Assembly: GCA_958510875.1 (NCBI GenBank)
Contig: OY294070.1
Coordinates: 40,972,012 to 41,036,011 of the forward strand
Length of the DNA: 64,000 nt
Direction: 5' to 3'
From: Endomychus coccineus
Taxonomy: Eukaryota > Arthropoda > Insecta > Coleoptera > Endomychidae
In this document: positions 34,862 through 45,030 of the stretch, piece after piece
How positions within the stretch are numbered: the stretch's first letter is position 1
Layout: the number at the start of each line of letters is the position of its first letter
The notes under the pieces: generated by a model
The model's database searches: none
Seen by the model: only the letters and a program-made list of their open reading frames with translations
What the model was told of the DNA's origin: nothing
Program-made: the position numbers and the translations under genes

Positions 34862-35800
34862 ATTTATAACAAATTATTTAAAATAATAATAATAATAATA
34901 GTTTATTTCAATAAGACATGATAATACATGTATTTGAAAATGTCATAAAATTACAATTACAGATATTGAAAATACAAAACAAAAAAATTAAAAAAATGAT
35001 GTTTCAAAATATTCATCTAAAGTATAAAAACTATTCAGTAATAAAAAGGATTTGGTTTTCTTGAAAAATTGTTTATCATCTAGACACCTAAAATTAACTG
35101 GGATATGATTATATATTTTTACACATAATACGTAAGGTCCTTTTGCTGTCAGTGTTAGTCTATGAGTAGGGAGTGACAGGTTGGCATGATTCCAAGGGTA
35201 ACACGAGCTGTCTTCTCCACGCAAACTGAAAATGGCTCTACTTTTACGAACATATTGAACACAATTAAATATATTCAAGGATATCACAGTCAAAACTTTA
35301 AGTTGCTTGAACAAATTTCCACAAGAAAAAAATCTACTTTTAAAAGTTATTGTGCGGATGATTCTTTTTTGAAACACTAAGACATCAGAAATTCTATTTG
35401 AATTATCCCATGCTAAGATACCATAACTCAATGTAGAGTTCACATATGCAAAGTAATATTTTAAGAGTGTTTCCCGATTTACAGATTGTCTCATCTGCCG
35501 AATCACATAACTGTGTGTTGCCAGTTTACTGATAACTTTATCAACATGAGCATACCAGGACAAATTTGAGTCAATGTGTAGCCCTAGAAACTTTACTACA
35601 TCACTATTTTTTATACTAATTTTATCAATTCTAGCAAGAAGACTATAATCGATTTTGGCAGTTTTGAACAGAATTAGTTCCGTTTTTGAACTGTTCAGTA
35701 CCAATCCGTGATTGCAGCAGAATTGTTGCATATCTTTAATGCAATTATTCACACTTGTGGAAAGACTATCTAAATCATTTTCTTTAACACCCTGTACATC
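34862..35800 (-). mobile_element. 5'-truncated LINE 3' end (Jockey/CR1-like) with ATT-type tail
   Basis: An open frame ending at 34988 encodes the end of a non-LTR reverse transcriptase: LVLNSSKTELILF, VKFLGLHIDSNLSW, TLSYGILAWDN and a C-terminal VKIYNHIPVNF block. On the minus strand it is followed by AATAAACTATTATTATTATT, the microsatellite-type 3' tail of such elements, at 34905-34867. The 5' cut is at about 35800, next to an ACACCCTGTAC junction. The frame is still open, so the insertion is fairly young. Confidence 0.85.
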
Positions 35801-35829
35801 AAAAAGGAAACAAAATTCGACCATAGTTT

Positions 35830-36276
35830 ATCATACAAACTACCTTTATTTTTCGATAAACTATTGGCTGGTGAAATGCTGATGATATAAACTGGACCAC
35901 CCTGTATATATAATTATTTTTCGGAAAAAACTCTTTCTTTGAACTTTGGATTATCTCCTTTATCGAAACCTTCAATTTGGTATGATTTATAACGTATTTT
36001 TCTATCAAAGAGGAGAATTATTAATTTTCATAACATGAAAAAAAACAAAAAACGTATATATATTTACTTTAGTACGCTCTTGTAAGCTAAATGAAAATTT
36101 AAATGACTCATATTGATCAGAAACTTTACGCTCTACAATTTTTCACTCTTGCGTGTTTTCTGTAAAATACATATTATCAGAGAAAAATGGGAATAACGAC
36201 AAAAACACGTGAATTTTCATATATATACATCTATTTCTAGAAAATAACCCTTTTTTTTATTCCGGTTTTCACACAT
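35830..36276. other. spacer 3' of zinc-finger gene 3
   Basis: AT-rich. It carries an ACCACCCTGTATATAT string at about 35900 that resembles a mariner-type terminus, but no partner end was found. Confidence 0.4.
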
Positions 36277-36282
36277 TTATTT
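36277..36282 (-). promoter_or_regulatory. polyadenylation signal AATAAA of zinc-finger gene 3
   Basis: Minus-strand AATAAA, about 140 bases past the stop codon at 36425. The spacing is the same as in genes 1 and 2. Confidence 0.5.
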
Positions 36283-36424
36283 CGCATATACCTTCAATTT
36301 GGTATAGGTCACATTGCTGTACTATTTACTTCGACCAAAGGTCTTTCTTTCATATAATTCCGGTGAACTACTGGTGTAACTTCTCTTTAGCGTGTTTAGA
36401 ATTGACTCAAGAGAGCTTCTGTAA

Positions 36425-37811
36425 TCACAATACCCAAACTTGTGTATATTCTATCTTGTGCTTAGAGTTGATGTGACGTTTCAAATTTGACTTTAGAGGG
36501 CTTCCATAATCACAATACTGACACTTGTATAACTTCTCTCTTGTGTGTTTGGAGATGATGTGATAGTTCAAATTTGAATTCGAAGGGCTTCCAAAATCAC
36601 AATACTGACACTTGTATAACTTCTCTCTTGTGTGTTTGGAGATGATGTGATAGTTCAAATTTGACTTTGAATGATATCCAAAGTTGCAATATTGACACTG
36701 GTGTAACTTCTCATTAGTGTGTTTAGAATTGATGTGATATTTCAAACTTGACTCCAGAGCGCTTCTGTAATCACAATACCCACACTTGTGTATATTCTCT
36801 CTTGTGTGTTTCGAGCTGATGTGATGTTTCAAATTTGACTTTACAGGGCATCCATAATCGCAATACTGACACATGTGTAACTTTTCTCTTGTATGTTTAG
36901 AGTTGATGTGAAGTTTCAAATTTGACTTTCGAGGGTTTTCATAACCGCAATACTGACACATGTGTAACTTCTCTCTTGTGTGTTTAGAGTTGATGTGAAG
37001 TTTCAAACTTGACTCTAGAGGGCTTCCATAATTGCAATACTGACACTTGTGTAACTTCTCTCTTGTGTGTTTGGAGATGATATGATAGTTCAAATTTGAC
37101 TTTGAATGGGTTCCAAAATCGCAATACTGACACATGTGTAACTTCTCTCTTGTGTGTTTAGAGTTGATGTGAAGTTTCAAATTTGACTTTCGAGGGCTTT
37201 CATAACCGCAATACTGACACATGTGTAACTTCTCTCTGGTGTGTTTAGAGTTGATGTGAAGTTTCAAACTTGACTCTAGAGGGCTTCCATAATTGCAAAA
37301 CTGACACTTATGTAACTTCTCTCTTGTGTGTTTGGAGATGATATGATAGTTCAAATTTGACTTTGAATGGCTTCCAAAATCGCAATACTGACACATGTGT
37401 AACTTCTCTCTTGTGTGTTTAGAGTTGATGTGACTTTTCAAATTTGACTGTAGAGGGCTTCCATAATCGCAATACTGACACTTGTGTAACTTCTCTCTTG
37501 TGTGCTTAGAGTTGATGTGAAGTTTCAAAGTTGACTCTAGAGGGCTTTCATAATCGCAATACTGACACTTGTGTAACTTCTCTGTTGTGTGATGTTGATC
37601 GTTCTCTTGATGTTCCCATTTGTACATCTTTTCCATCTTTATGTGACTTTTGATGTCTGTCACTTCACCACAATCATACTCACAACACTTCATCTGTGAA
37701 TGATCCAAATTTTTATTGTGCAAGGATTCTTCACTTGCGTATATTATATCATCTACGACACATTTCTGAGGTACATCATTTGGACAGCCATCAAGAACTG
37801 AGTTCTCACTT
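36425..37811 (-). CDS. C2H2 zinc-finger gene 3, exon 2 (zinc-finger array)
   Basis: Encodes residues 29-489 of a predicted 489-aa nuclear zinc-finger protein. It starts after a pyrimidine-rich TTTTTCAG acceptor in the same phase as gene 1. An acidic spacer and a degenerate cysteine cluster (residues 68-100) precede 13 competent 29-residue fingers of the form HKCQYCDYGSP..LKLHINSKH with TREKL linkers. Fingers 3-5 and 6-8 are a recent three-finger (261-bp) tandem duplication. After finger 13 a 2-base deletion shifts the frame, giving KIEYTQVWVL and a stop; a further finger is recognisable beyond the stop but lost. Recognition residues differ from genes 1 and 2, so the target should differ. Confidence 0.87.
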
Positions 37812-38941
37812 CTGAAAAAGGAAAAGTAAAATATTTCTGTTTATTTTGCGAATATATCTAAAAACATAGGCAATTAGCAATATCTGATTACCAAGTTGAT
37901 AATCTGGCCTAAATTAACAGTATATAATATCGTGGTCCTCCCACATTTAATTTTTGTTCAACGATTATGTATCTACTCAACCAAAATAAAATATCTAGAC
38001 AAAATTGAGCTATGTCAATGATACCGCTATGCTAAAAATATACACCCATTAAATTCTTCTCAAAATGCTTACTGTGGCTACCTATGGAATAATTTAGCTA
38101 ACTTATCTTGATATTCAGAATCAAAACAGAAAAAGCTCTGGCATATTTATCTGATAAAATATTATTATAATAGTATTCAAAAATATAATATGAAACAATA
38201 TAATTTTTCTGTTCCACGAAGGATTAATTGCTTTCAATATGTTACCTGATGATATTAAATATTCCAGGTCAACTAATATATTTAAATCAAATTTTAAATC
38301 TTACTCATTATTACTGATTAGTTCATTAATGGTTTTATAGTTTGGTTAGTTATTATTTAATGTGAATTTTTTTTATCTTTGTCATTTTTATACTTATTGG
38401 CACCTTTTATTTCTATTTTAATTTATTTATGTATTGTGTATTCTATGTATTAGATTATTATTATTAAAAATAATAAGCATCGCTGTCACCTTATTTCTAT
38501 TACTTAAGTACTCCAAAATTTCAGAAAATTGAAGAGATATTGTCAAAGTGAATTTTTCTGTTTGATACTTACCTATTTATTTAACATTTTATGATATTCA
38601 ACTGACTCAAAATTTTAGAGCAATGCAATTCACTAAAGTGAATATTCATTCTGAATGACCATGAATTAACCCATCTGTTTTGAATTCTTTCAATGTCAAT
38701 GTGGGATTTCATAAATAAGTGGCCTATTATGATAATGGTTCTAACATGCAAACAATACTACAATTTATGAGTAAAATCAGAAAAATATATGAGAATCCTC
38801 TGATAACCTTGTGGTGAGCCAGATTGAATGACACCGATTAGTAAGACAAGATAGATAATTTATATATACTGGACAATGGTCGAATGTATGTGTTTCATTA
38901 GTCTCAACTGATTTTACGACCATTTTATTATATTGGCTTAC
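37812..38941 (-). other. intron of zinc-finger gene 3
   Basis: A 1130-base AT-rich intron bounded by GTAAG at 38941 and TTTTTCAG at 37812. No mobile-element motif was recognised, in contrast to the invaded intron of gene 1. Confidence 0.7.
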
Positions 38942-39024
38942 TTTAGCTGGAATTGTTGATAATCTGCAGGCTCTTCCTTTATATCTATGTATTCACGAAT
39001 TTCGTATTTGGTTTCCATTTCCAT
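38942..39024 (-). CDS. C2H2 zinc-finger gene 3, exon 1
   Basis: The ATG at 39024 (a second in-frame ATG at 39018) opens 27 residues, MEMETKYEIREY then IDIKEEPADYQQFQL, ending at an AA|GTAAG donor in phase 2. The split codon joins to Lys with the first base of exon 2. It corresponds in position, phase and acidic IK(E/Q)E composition to exon 1 of gene 1, which is good evidence that both predictions are right. Confidence 0.75.
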
Positions 39025-39100
39025 TTTACTATCCAAATATGAAATAAGTTCTGTTGTAAGTAATTAGCTACTGATACTGAGGTAGGTTCTAGGTTATAGG

Positions 39101-39662
39101 CACGGTCGTACATACAGGTCTGGCGACTCGTATGTTTGACATGACTCTCTTACGCGTCGCCAAACTCGTAGTCCCTCGCTCAGCCACTAGCTAGCGCTTG
39201 GATCGGTAAAACGATTTCTTTCCGGAATCACAAGCAGTGTTAGTAAGTATTCTGATTTGAGAGAGGAATAGAACTGTTACTCTTGTCAAAATGTATTACT
39301 CACCTTAAAATAACTTCCCCTTTTTCGTTATACATGACGCACACAAAAGACTTCGTTAAAACGATTTCTATCCGGAATCGCAAGCATCCACTTTTAACGC
39401 ATTTCCGCATCTTTCGGCACTTTAAAAACAGAAGTTTGTTGCTTTACACTTTTGTACCCCGTTTTGCATTTCGGCACAATGCACGGTTTCGTAATTTGTT
39501 TCTAAAAACGCAGGTATTCCTTGTGTTTACAAGTCAACTGACAGTTGTCAGAGAATATTCCTACGTGACGACTTTTGGTACTACGCGACAGTCGACGCTT
39601 AGCGGACTCACTTCTCACATAGGAAACAGCCCCGAGTTTCCAGACCTGTATGTACGACCGTG
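39101..39662 (-). mobile_element. short P-like element with a THAP domain, copy 2
   Basis: A 562-bp element with inverted ends CACGGTCGTACATACAGGTC and its inverse, flanked by GTTATAGG/GTTGTAGG (39093-39100, 39663-39670), an 8-bp duplication with one change. The minus strand carries the same THAP-like region as copy 1. The left arm holds a second, shortened copy of part of that region (AAAACGATTTCTTTCCGGAA), showing an internal rearrangement. It lies 77 bases upstream of the gene 3 start codon and may contribute promoter sequence. Confidence 0.8.
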
Positions 39663-39670
39663 GTTGTAGG

Positions 39671-39903
39671 TAACTTGTTCGTATGATATATGAATATGAC
39701 AGGTAGGGATGGCGATACATCGATATTTCTCTAGTCCGCATTTTAGCAAAATCGACCTTTTAGTGCGATCCTGCTATCTATTGAAGCATAAATGAATCTA
39801 TAGTTCGATAAAATACCATAACTCCAAAATTATGCTGCAATTTATAATTCTTAAAATTGTAACACCAGAGAGTTCTATGTATAGAGTAGACAGTGTGGAA
39901 AGT
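39671..39903. other. short AT-rich spacer
   Basis: Nothing recognised between the P-like element and the palindrome that follows. Confidence 0.4.
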
Positions 39904-40079
39904 GCTGGTAAGTTGATGGACATTATGTCCTCGCACATGTAGTGCGCTCTCACTTGCACGGTCTTCCCTTCTACTAACTTCTCTTATCAAGTTGAATATC
40001 ACTCAACGTAGTAACATCAGTAAGTAACATGAGAGAGCAGTACATGTGCGAGAAGGACAGAATGTCCATCAACTTACCA
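39904..40079. repeat. inverted repeat with arms of about 48 bp
   Basis: Left arm 39904-39955 and right arm 40032-40079 share CTGGTAAGTTGATGGACATT, then CGCACATGTA, with few mismatches and a 76-base spacer. It could be a small MITE; no target duplication was identified. Confidence 0.7.
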
Positions 40080-40379
40080 GTGAACGTACATAAATGTACC
40101 TGCTGACTGTTGGTTTATGCCTGCAAGCAAGAGAAACCGAGGCCCTACAAGGCATATTATCTCGAGTATGTCTTCTTTAAGAATTTTAAAAACTTCCTTA
40201 GTCCAGTCCATGAGCTGAGAAACTAAGTTTTGTACAGACGGTCGAACAAAAATTTTTTGTTGCATCATATTTTATGAACCGTTAAGGTCATTCGTGTCAT
40301 GTCGTTTGAAAATTTAGGAAAAATCAAAGAAAAGTACAATGGAAAACATTATAACGCCATTGAAATGACCTTTTAGTTA

Positions 40380-40694
40380 GTGGGTCTAATTCCCCAGCTC
40401 ACAGACTGGTCATTATTTTGCTTCGTTGCGACCTGGGGAAAAGTAGGTGATCCTTTTGTAACAGATAAACGCGCCTTAAGATACTACATCCCAGATAGTT
40501 TCTTATTTTACAAGCTAAGACACATGGAGGATTATGTTGAGTTTGAATATCGTTTACCCAAAAATAAACGGAAGGAGCTTGCCTGTGAACTGACAACTGT
40601 TCCAGCTTTGTATGAAATTACTATAAAAAAAGATAAATATCTTCACTTACAGTTTCTGAAAAGAAGTCTTCAAAGCGATTATCATAGTTTCTAA
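40380..40694 (+). other. unrecognised open frame of about 104 codons
   Basis: No ATG begins the frame. It is closed upstream by a stop near 40374 and would need a splice acceptor (CCAG near 40393 or CACAG near 40402) to be an exon. The translated protein is mixed in composition and protein-like (TDWSLFCFVATWGKVGD, YRLPKNKRKELACELTT, LHLQFLKRSLQSDYHSF), ending at 40694. I do not recognise the family. It could be a terminal exon of a host gene or a mobile-element fragment. Confidence 0.3.
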
Positions 40695-40699
40695 GATAA

Positions 40700-41305
40700 T
40701 TTGCCTTACAAATAGTAATGTTTAAGTTTATAATTAAAGTTTAATATTTTGGCAGATATTTATAATCATTCGAAACTCGAATCTAAATTAGATAATCCTT
40801 TACGATATTCTTTCTTTTTTCTTTATTTAGAATCTAATTTGTCAAGTTAGTAGTCAGAATGATTTATGTCGTTCTCTAAGGCTTGTTTAACCTAGCAATT
40901 ATCCACGTGGTTGCGTGGTATTCCGTATTTCCCTTCTTTGAACTTCCTCATATAAATTTGTAATGGATATGTCTTTTTAGGCTAGTCTTGGCGAGTAAAC
41001 GGAATAATTATTGATCTGGGTGAACTTAAATAAAGCCAAAATTCTCATTTAGTGCTTAATGAGATCACCAATTGAATCATCTGATATTGCTTGAACAGAG
41101 TATTCATTTAGAATCTACGATCACAATTTCAGTCTACTATACTCCGTAAACTATTGTCTAATTGTTATCTTGCAAATGTCAAAATTAACTCACAAATTTT
41201 TTGTAAATTGTTAAACTTCAATAAGTAACTTATTATCCAAATATTCTCTTTCAGATTTTAATATTTTGTTTCACTAGTTCATCAAGACTTCAATCCTTTT
41301 AATAA
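40700..41305. other. AT-rich spacer, nothing recognised
   Basis: No coding pattern or repeat structure is seen. Confidence 0.4.
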
Positions 41306-41309
41306 TTTT

Positions 41310-41930
41310 GAATGTACAATTTGGGAAGATATCATAAACAGTTGTGGGATTATATTAATCATTCCTGCTGATTTAGTTATTTGTCCCTCGAACTTGTCTC
41401 TACACTTTTTCACGTGCCGTGTTCTAGAGGGAAATTGCTGGCAGAGCACTTCCTCCAAGCTATATTCTCTAATCAAATTTGTTTCCATCTATAATTTAAT
41501 TTTTGATATAAGAACCTTTGGTTCAAAAATTATATTCCTTATAAAATTATGATAAAATTATTAAGAATTGTAGTTTGTTTCACTTTCAATTTTTCCAGTA
41601 TTGAACTTTGTTAATTTATAAAATAAGTCTGTTACTAATCAAACAACTTTTGTTCCAATTATAATTCCTTAGAGGATTAAAACCAAATTGTTAAGTTGAA
41701 ACTTGTTTTTATTTGTCTGATATAATCATCAATTTATCCATCGCGTAGTGTCGGGAATTCTTGATTGAGGATTCTATCTTATTTTTTTGACTAAAGCAGT
41801 TAGAGCTGAATCAAGAATCTAAGGACACGTATCACTACGAGCCCAGAGTGTAAAATATCCTAGTGAGCTTGTTGGGATCATTAAACACAAAAGGTAACTT
41901 CAAAACCTTACATGGTTTATTTTATTATTT
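41310..41930. repeat. zinc-finger array flank unit, copy 3
   Basis: Related to copy 1 (5220-5400), copy 2 (20350-20560) and especially copy 4 (54125-54225, 59221-59500), sharing CCTGCTGATTTAGTTATTTG, AAACCAAATTGTTAAGTTGA and a following AATTCTTGATTGAGGA. It has no transposon in it, so it serves as the empty-site reference (CCTTAGAG at about 41672) for the hAT insertion in copy 4. Confidence 0.75.
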
Positions 41931-42561
41931 TTGATATTTGTTTTTGTATTACTCATAATGTCACCATTTGTCATTTATGTTACATTTTGCTTTCTTTCAT
42001 AAAAATATTGTTGAATAAAGAGCAGATTTCGAAAGTGATGTCGTCACACCCCTACCTCTCATTGTAATAAGAATTTCAGTAAATTTGAAAACCTTAATTA
42101 TTGACCTCTATCACACTAAGGATTAGGGTTAGAACAATCTCATTTGCCTCCTTCATAAATTTTGTTAAATTGTTCTCTTATAATAAATTCGAAGTTGGTA
42201 TTTTTGGAATAAATAAGATTGTGATGAGGTAGGTTACGTACGAATCAATGTACCAATCTTTTACAGTATTATATTATGAATTATGATCCTTATGTACATG
42301 AAAATAAAAGGCCAATTTGATAATAGTTTAAAATACGATTTTGAATCCACGACAACGAAAGATGGAGTTTGTGACCTAACACTATCGGAGTCTATTGAGT
42401 GTATTCATTTTTCCAACAAGTCGGAATTCAAAATGTATCGATTTTTTTTATATTAGTTGGCAGCTAATAATGTTGCTGAGGTCTCTTGTAGAATTGAAAT
42501 ATGAAATATTACGAGGCGCCATCTGGTGAATCGAGACCCTTTTAGATCTCTAATTCTGACA
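41931..42561. other. AT-rich spacer, nothing recognised
   Basis: No coding pattern is seen before the TIR element at 42570. Confidence 0.4.
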
Positions 42562-42569
42562 TTTACATT

Positions 42570-43746
42570 CATAGAGATCATATAGTATAGAGGAGTAAAG
42601 CCCCGTCTTAACGCGAGAAGGTGTAAAGTAGAAAGACTGGCATAGATCGCCATGTAAAGTAGAAGGACTTGCCAACGGTCGTCCTGTGGGGAAGAGGTCT
42701 TAAAGTTGGGGGTTCGCCCTAACTGACCCGTGGTCCTGGTGAAGGTATAGGGGATGGAAACATATCACTTATAAAAGAGTCACTTTACTAAATGGTAGAG
42801 CTCGACGCCATTACGACTTAAAGCCTCGCTCTACATAATAATAGTACAGTCTTACATCAATATCTTATATGAATAATCTATGATATAACGATATGTAACT
42901 GAATATGAATGTCCTACATAACTATATATATTATAATCTAACTGTGATGTTTATGTTATCGTTCTACATATTCTAGTCTTTAGCATATACATCGATTCCT
43001 CAATAACTACCTCGAGATACCCTGTTCTGTGTGTCAAGGTTATCTTGGGCTAAACAATGTGTAATAGTCAACATGTTGTTAGCAACGAGGTCTACTACTA
43101 GTAGACCTCGTTGGTTGTTAGTGGGTCAGTTATGAGTTATCAATATATGCTTAATAACATTACTTAATAAGAATAAGGTCGAATTCTATAACTTAGGGTT
43201 TTTAGGTATTCTTGTATAGGAATGGATGATTCCTATACTACAAAGGTTTCAAAAACTTATCCGTTCCCCACTCCGCGGACATTATAAGGTAACTATAGTT
43301 ACACCATCGACATATACATATGGACTGCGCGTGGCAATGATACGCGCGGGTAGTGCCGGCGTGAGAGAGGGGAAAACGAAGAGGACTAATACTGTCTTTA
43401 TCCACTTTATCTATCGGCCGCTGCGTTGCCATGGAAATGCAACATGACTGTAACTAGTACGTTTACGTCCCGAGCCGATAGATAAAGACAATTATTAGTC
43501 CTCTTCGTTTTCCCCTCTCTCACGCCGGCACTACCCGCGCTTATCATTGCCACGCGCAGTCCATATGTATATGTCGATGAGTTACACGCGGCCATCTAAG
43601 CGCACGGTTGTAGGAGAGTAAGGGGAATGAGTTAAAATACCGCAGAGTGGTGTACGGATAACTCATCGCGTAAGATCGAACATGGTACGCAACGAATACA
43701 TAGGCTATATAGGGGCTTTACTCCTCTATACTATATGATCTCTATG
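42570..43746. mobile_element. TIR element of 1177 bp with perfect 35-bp ends
   Basis: The ends at 42570-42604 and 43712-43746 are perfect inverted repeats starting CATAGAGATCATATAGTATA. An exact 8-bp duplication TTTACATT flanks them (42562-42569, 43747-43754). No transposase is encoded. An 8-bp duplication suits hAT, P or Merlin groups; the CA start does not decide between them. Inside are a 13-14 bp palindrome (AACGAGGTCTACTA and its inverse, about 43083-43112) and a large hairpin at 43290-43595. The intact termini and exact duplication suggest recent insertion. Confidence 0.88.
43290..43595. repeat. large hairpin inside the 1177-bp TIR element
   Basis: Two arms of about 110 bases, 43290-43405 and 43470-43595, are nearly perfect inverse copies containing GGACTGCGCGTGGCAATGAT and GGGGAAAACGAAGAGGACTA. 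They surround a spacer of about 65-75 bases. The arms are GC-richer than the surroundings. It may be an older palindromic element nested within, or a structural part of, the host element. Confidence 0.85.
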
Positions 43747-43974
43747 TTTACATTATGCTTAGATAGGAATTTCTCATCTTTACTACAGGTTTCTTTTTAT
43801 TTTTTGGAAGAGATGTGTTTGGTATTTTATTGGATGTTAAAGTATTACGCGTGCACAACCTAAATAGCAACATAATAAACCTTACCTGTCATTAGGGATA
43901 AGCGATACAGTTGAAAATATCGATATTGAGTATCGATACAGAAATGGCTTACTCAAAATATTAACACACTTTGA

Positions 43975-44205
43975 ACAATAGTTTCCTATTGATAAGAAAT
44001 AATCACCCTTTTCCACTAAAACTACTATTAAAGTACCGAGGACCTTTCGGCAAGTACCCATCATCAGAGTAAACTAAATTATAAATCAAAATGTGCCTGT
44101 TTAAATACTATTTGGGGAAGTTACCCCTCAGATAAATAGGAATTTAATAAATTGCTTTTTCGTTTATATATTTCCATCCCTTCTAAATTACCTAGATACC
44201 TATGG
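43975..44205 (-). mobile_element. Penelope-like type B terminal fragment
   Basis: Carries the type B end motif (AAAGTACCGAGGACCTTTCG, then CATCATCAGAG) and the reverse complement of the C-terminal coding end seen at 770-830. The copy stops near 44205. Confidence 0.7.
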
Positions 44206-44533
44206 TCTGATTAACGAGTTCTATGATCATGGTTCTATTGTATTCAAAATTGGTATATGGGGGTCTTTGTGATCGGATATCATTATTTCTTAGTCAAAAA
44301 TTCAAAGTGGCGGCTAAGAGGGCGGACGAGTTTTGTGATTATGGTCCGAATCTATGCAACATTGGTATTAGGGATTTTTTTGGATCGGCGATCATAACTT
44401 TAAAATAAAAGCTTGTCTTTCGAAAATTGTACTTTCAATTTTATATATACAATAGATTTATTGTTGCTACAATCATATACTTTCGACTCGCAGGAGTGTC
44501 TGAAAGCTAGTTTCTCAACAAAAGTTCGGGAAG
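44206..44533. other. short spacer, nothing recognised
   Basis: AT-rich with no coding or repeat pattern. Confidence 0.4.
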
Positions 44534-44700
44534 TCACGTGATCAATTGATGACAGCTTTTGTGTATATAATTGATGTTACGTTTTAAAGTTGATACCTGA
44601 GGGCTTCTTTCATAATCACAATACTGACATTTGTGTATTTTCTCTCTTGTGTGTATGAAGTTGATGTGACTTTTTGAAGATAACTTCAGAGTGTAAATTT
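44534..44700 (-). pseudogene. C2H2 zinc-finger remnant (fourth array member)
   Basis: The minus strand reads SHINFIHTREKIHKCQYCDY, then ERSPQVSTLKRNINYIH: the tail of one finger, a TREKI linker and a second finger. The second finger has an extra residue and its first histidine replaced (RNINYIH). Linker and cysteine motif match gene 3 more closely than gene 1. Penelope sequence starts at 44700. It is a relic of another copy of the array gene. Confidence 0.75.
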
Positions 44701-45025
44701 TTGGAAATAGGTCACACCAACACATTTTAAATATATTTTCGTCTTTACGTACCTTTCGGTCTCACGACCATCATCAGAAGACTTATGAGAAAATAATCAC
44801 TGCTTGAAACGGGATGTCTTAAAACAAATTGTACTGAGTACAATGGGTTTAACTAATATTATACCTTCTTTATCAATATGGTGATTTTTATTATGTCTTT
44901 ATCGCAGTAATTCTAAATCAAAATGAGTACGTCGCCGAAACGAACACAAACACGATTAATTGTAATTGTAACACATAAATGTTCAAAGTATATGAATACC
45001 TATGCATTAAAAAACTACAGAAAAG
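44701..45025 (-). mobile_element. Penelope-like type A terminal repeat (part of a copy split by insertions)
   Basis: Matches the 3' terminal part of the element at 20868-23495, including AAATAGGTCAC at the outer end and ACGTCGCCGAAACGAACA. The same copy continues at 46930-47425 and 48888-49035 after nested insertions. Confidence 0.75.
44741..44782 (-). ncRNA. hammerhead-type motif, second copy (degenerate)
   Basis: Same layout as 20928-20969: GUCUU, CUGAUGA, U, GGUC-GUGA-GACC, GAAA, then GGUACGUA and AAGAC. Helices I and II and both core strings are kept. The base after GAAA is G instead of C, which breaks the short helix III, so activity is less likely. Confidence 0.5.
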
Positions 45026-45030
45026 TACAT

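Noticed and set aside
36425..37723. Regular repeats of about 87 bp that could look like a CRISPR or satellite array
   Set aside because: The period equals one 29-residue zinc finger, the frame is open throughout and the repeats are coding.
43226..43595. Two opposite-strand frames encoding the same GLRVAMI-type peptide
   Set aside because: They are the two arms of one inverted repeat, so the identical peptides are a structural artefact rather than genes.
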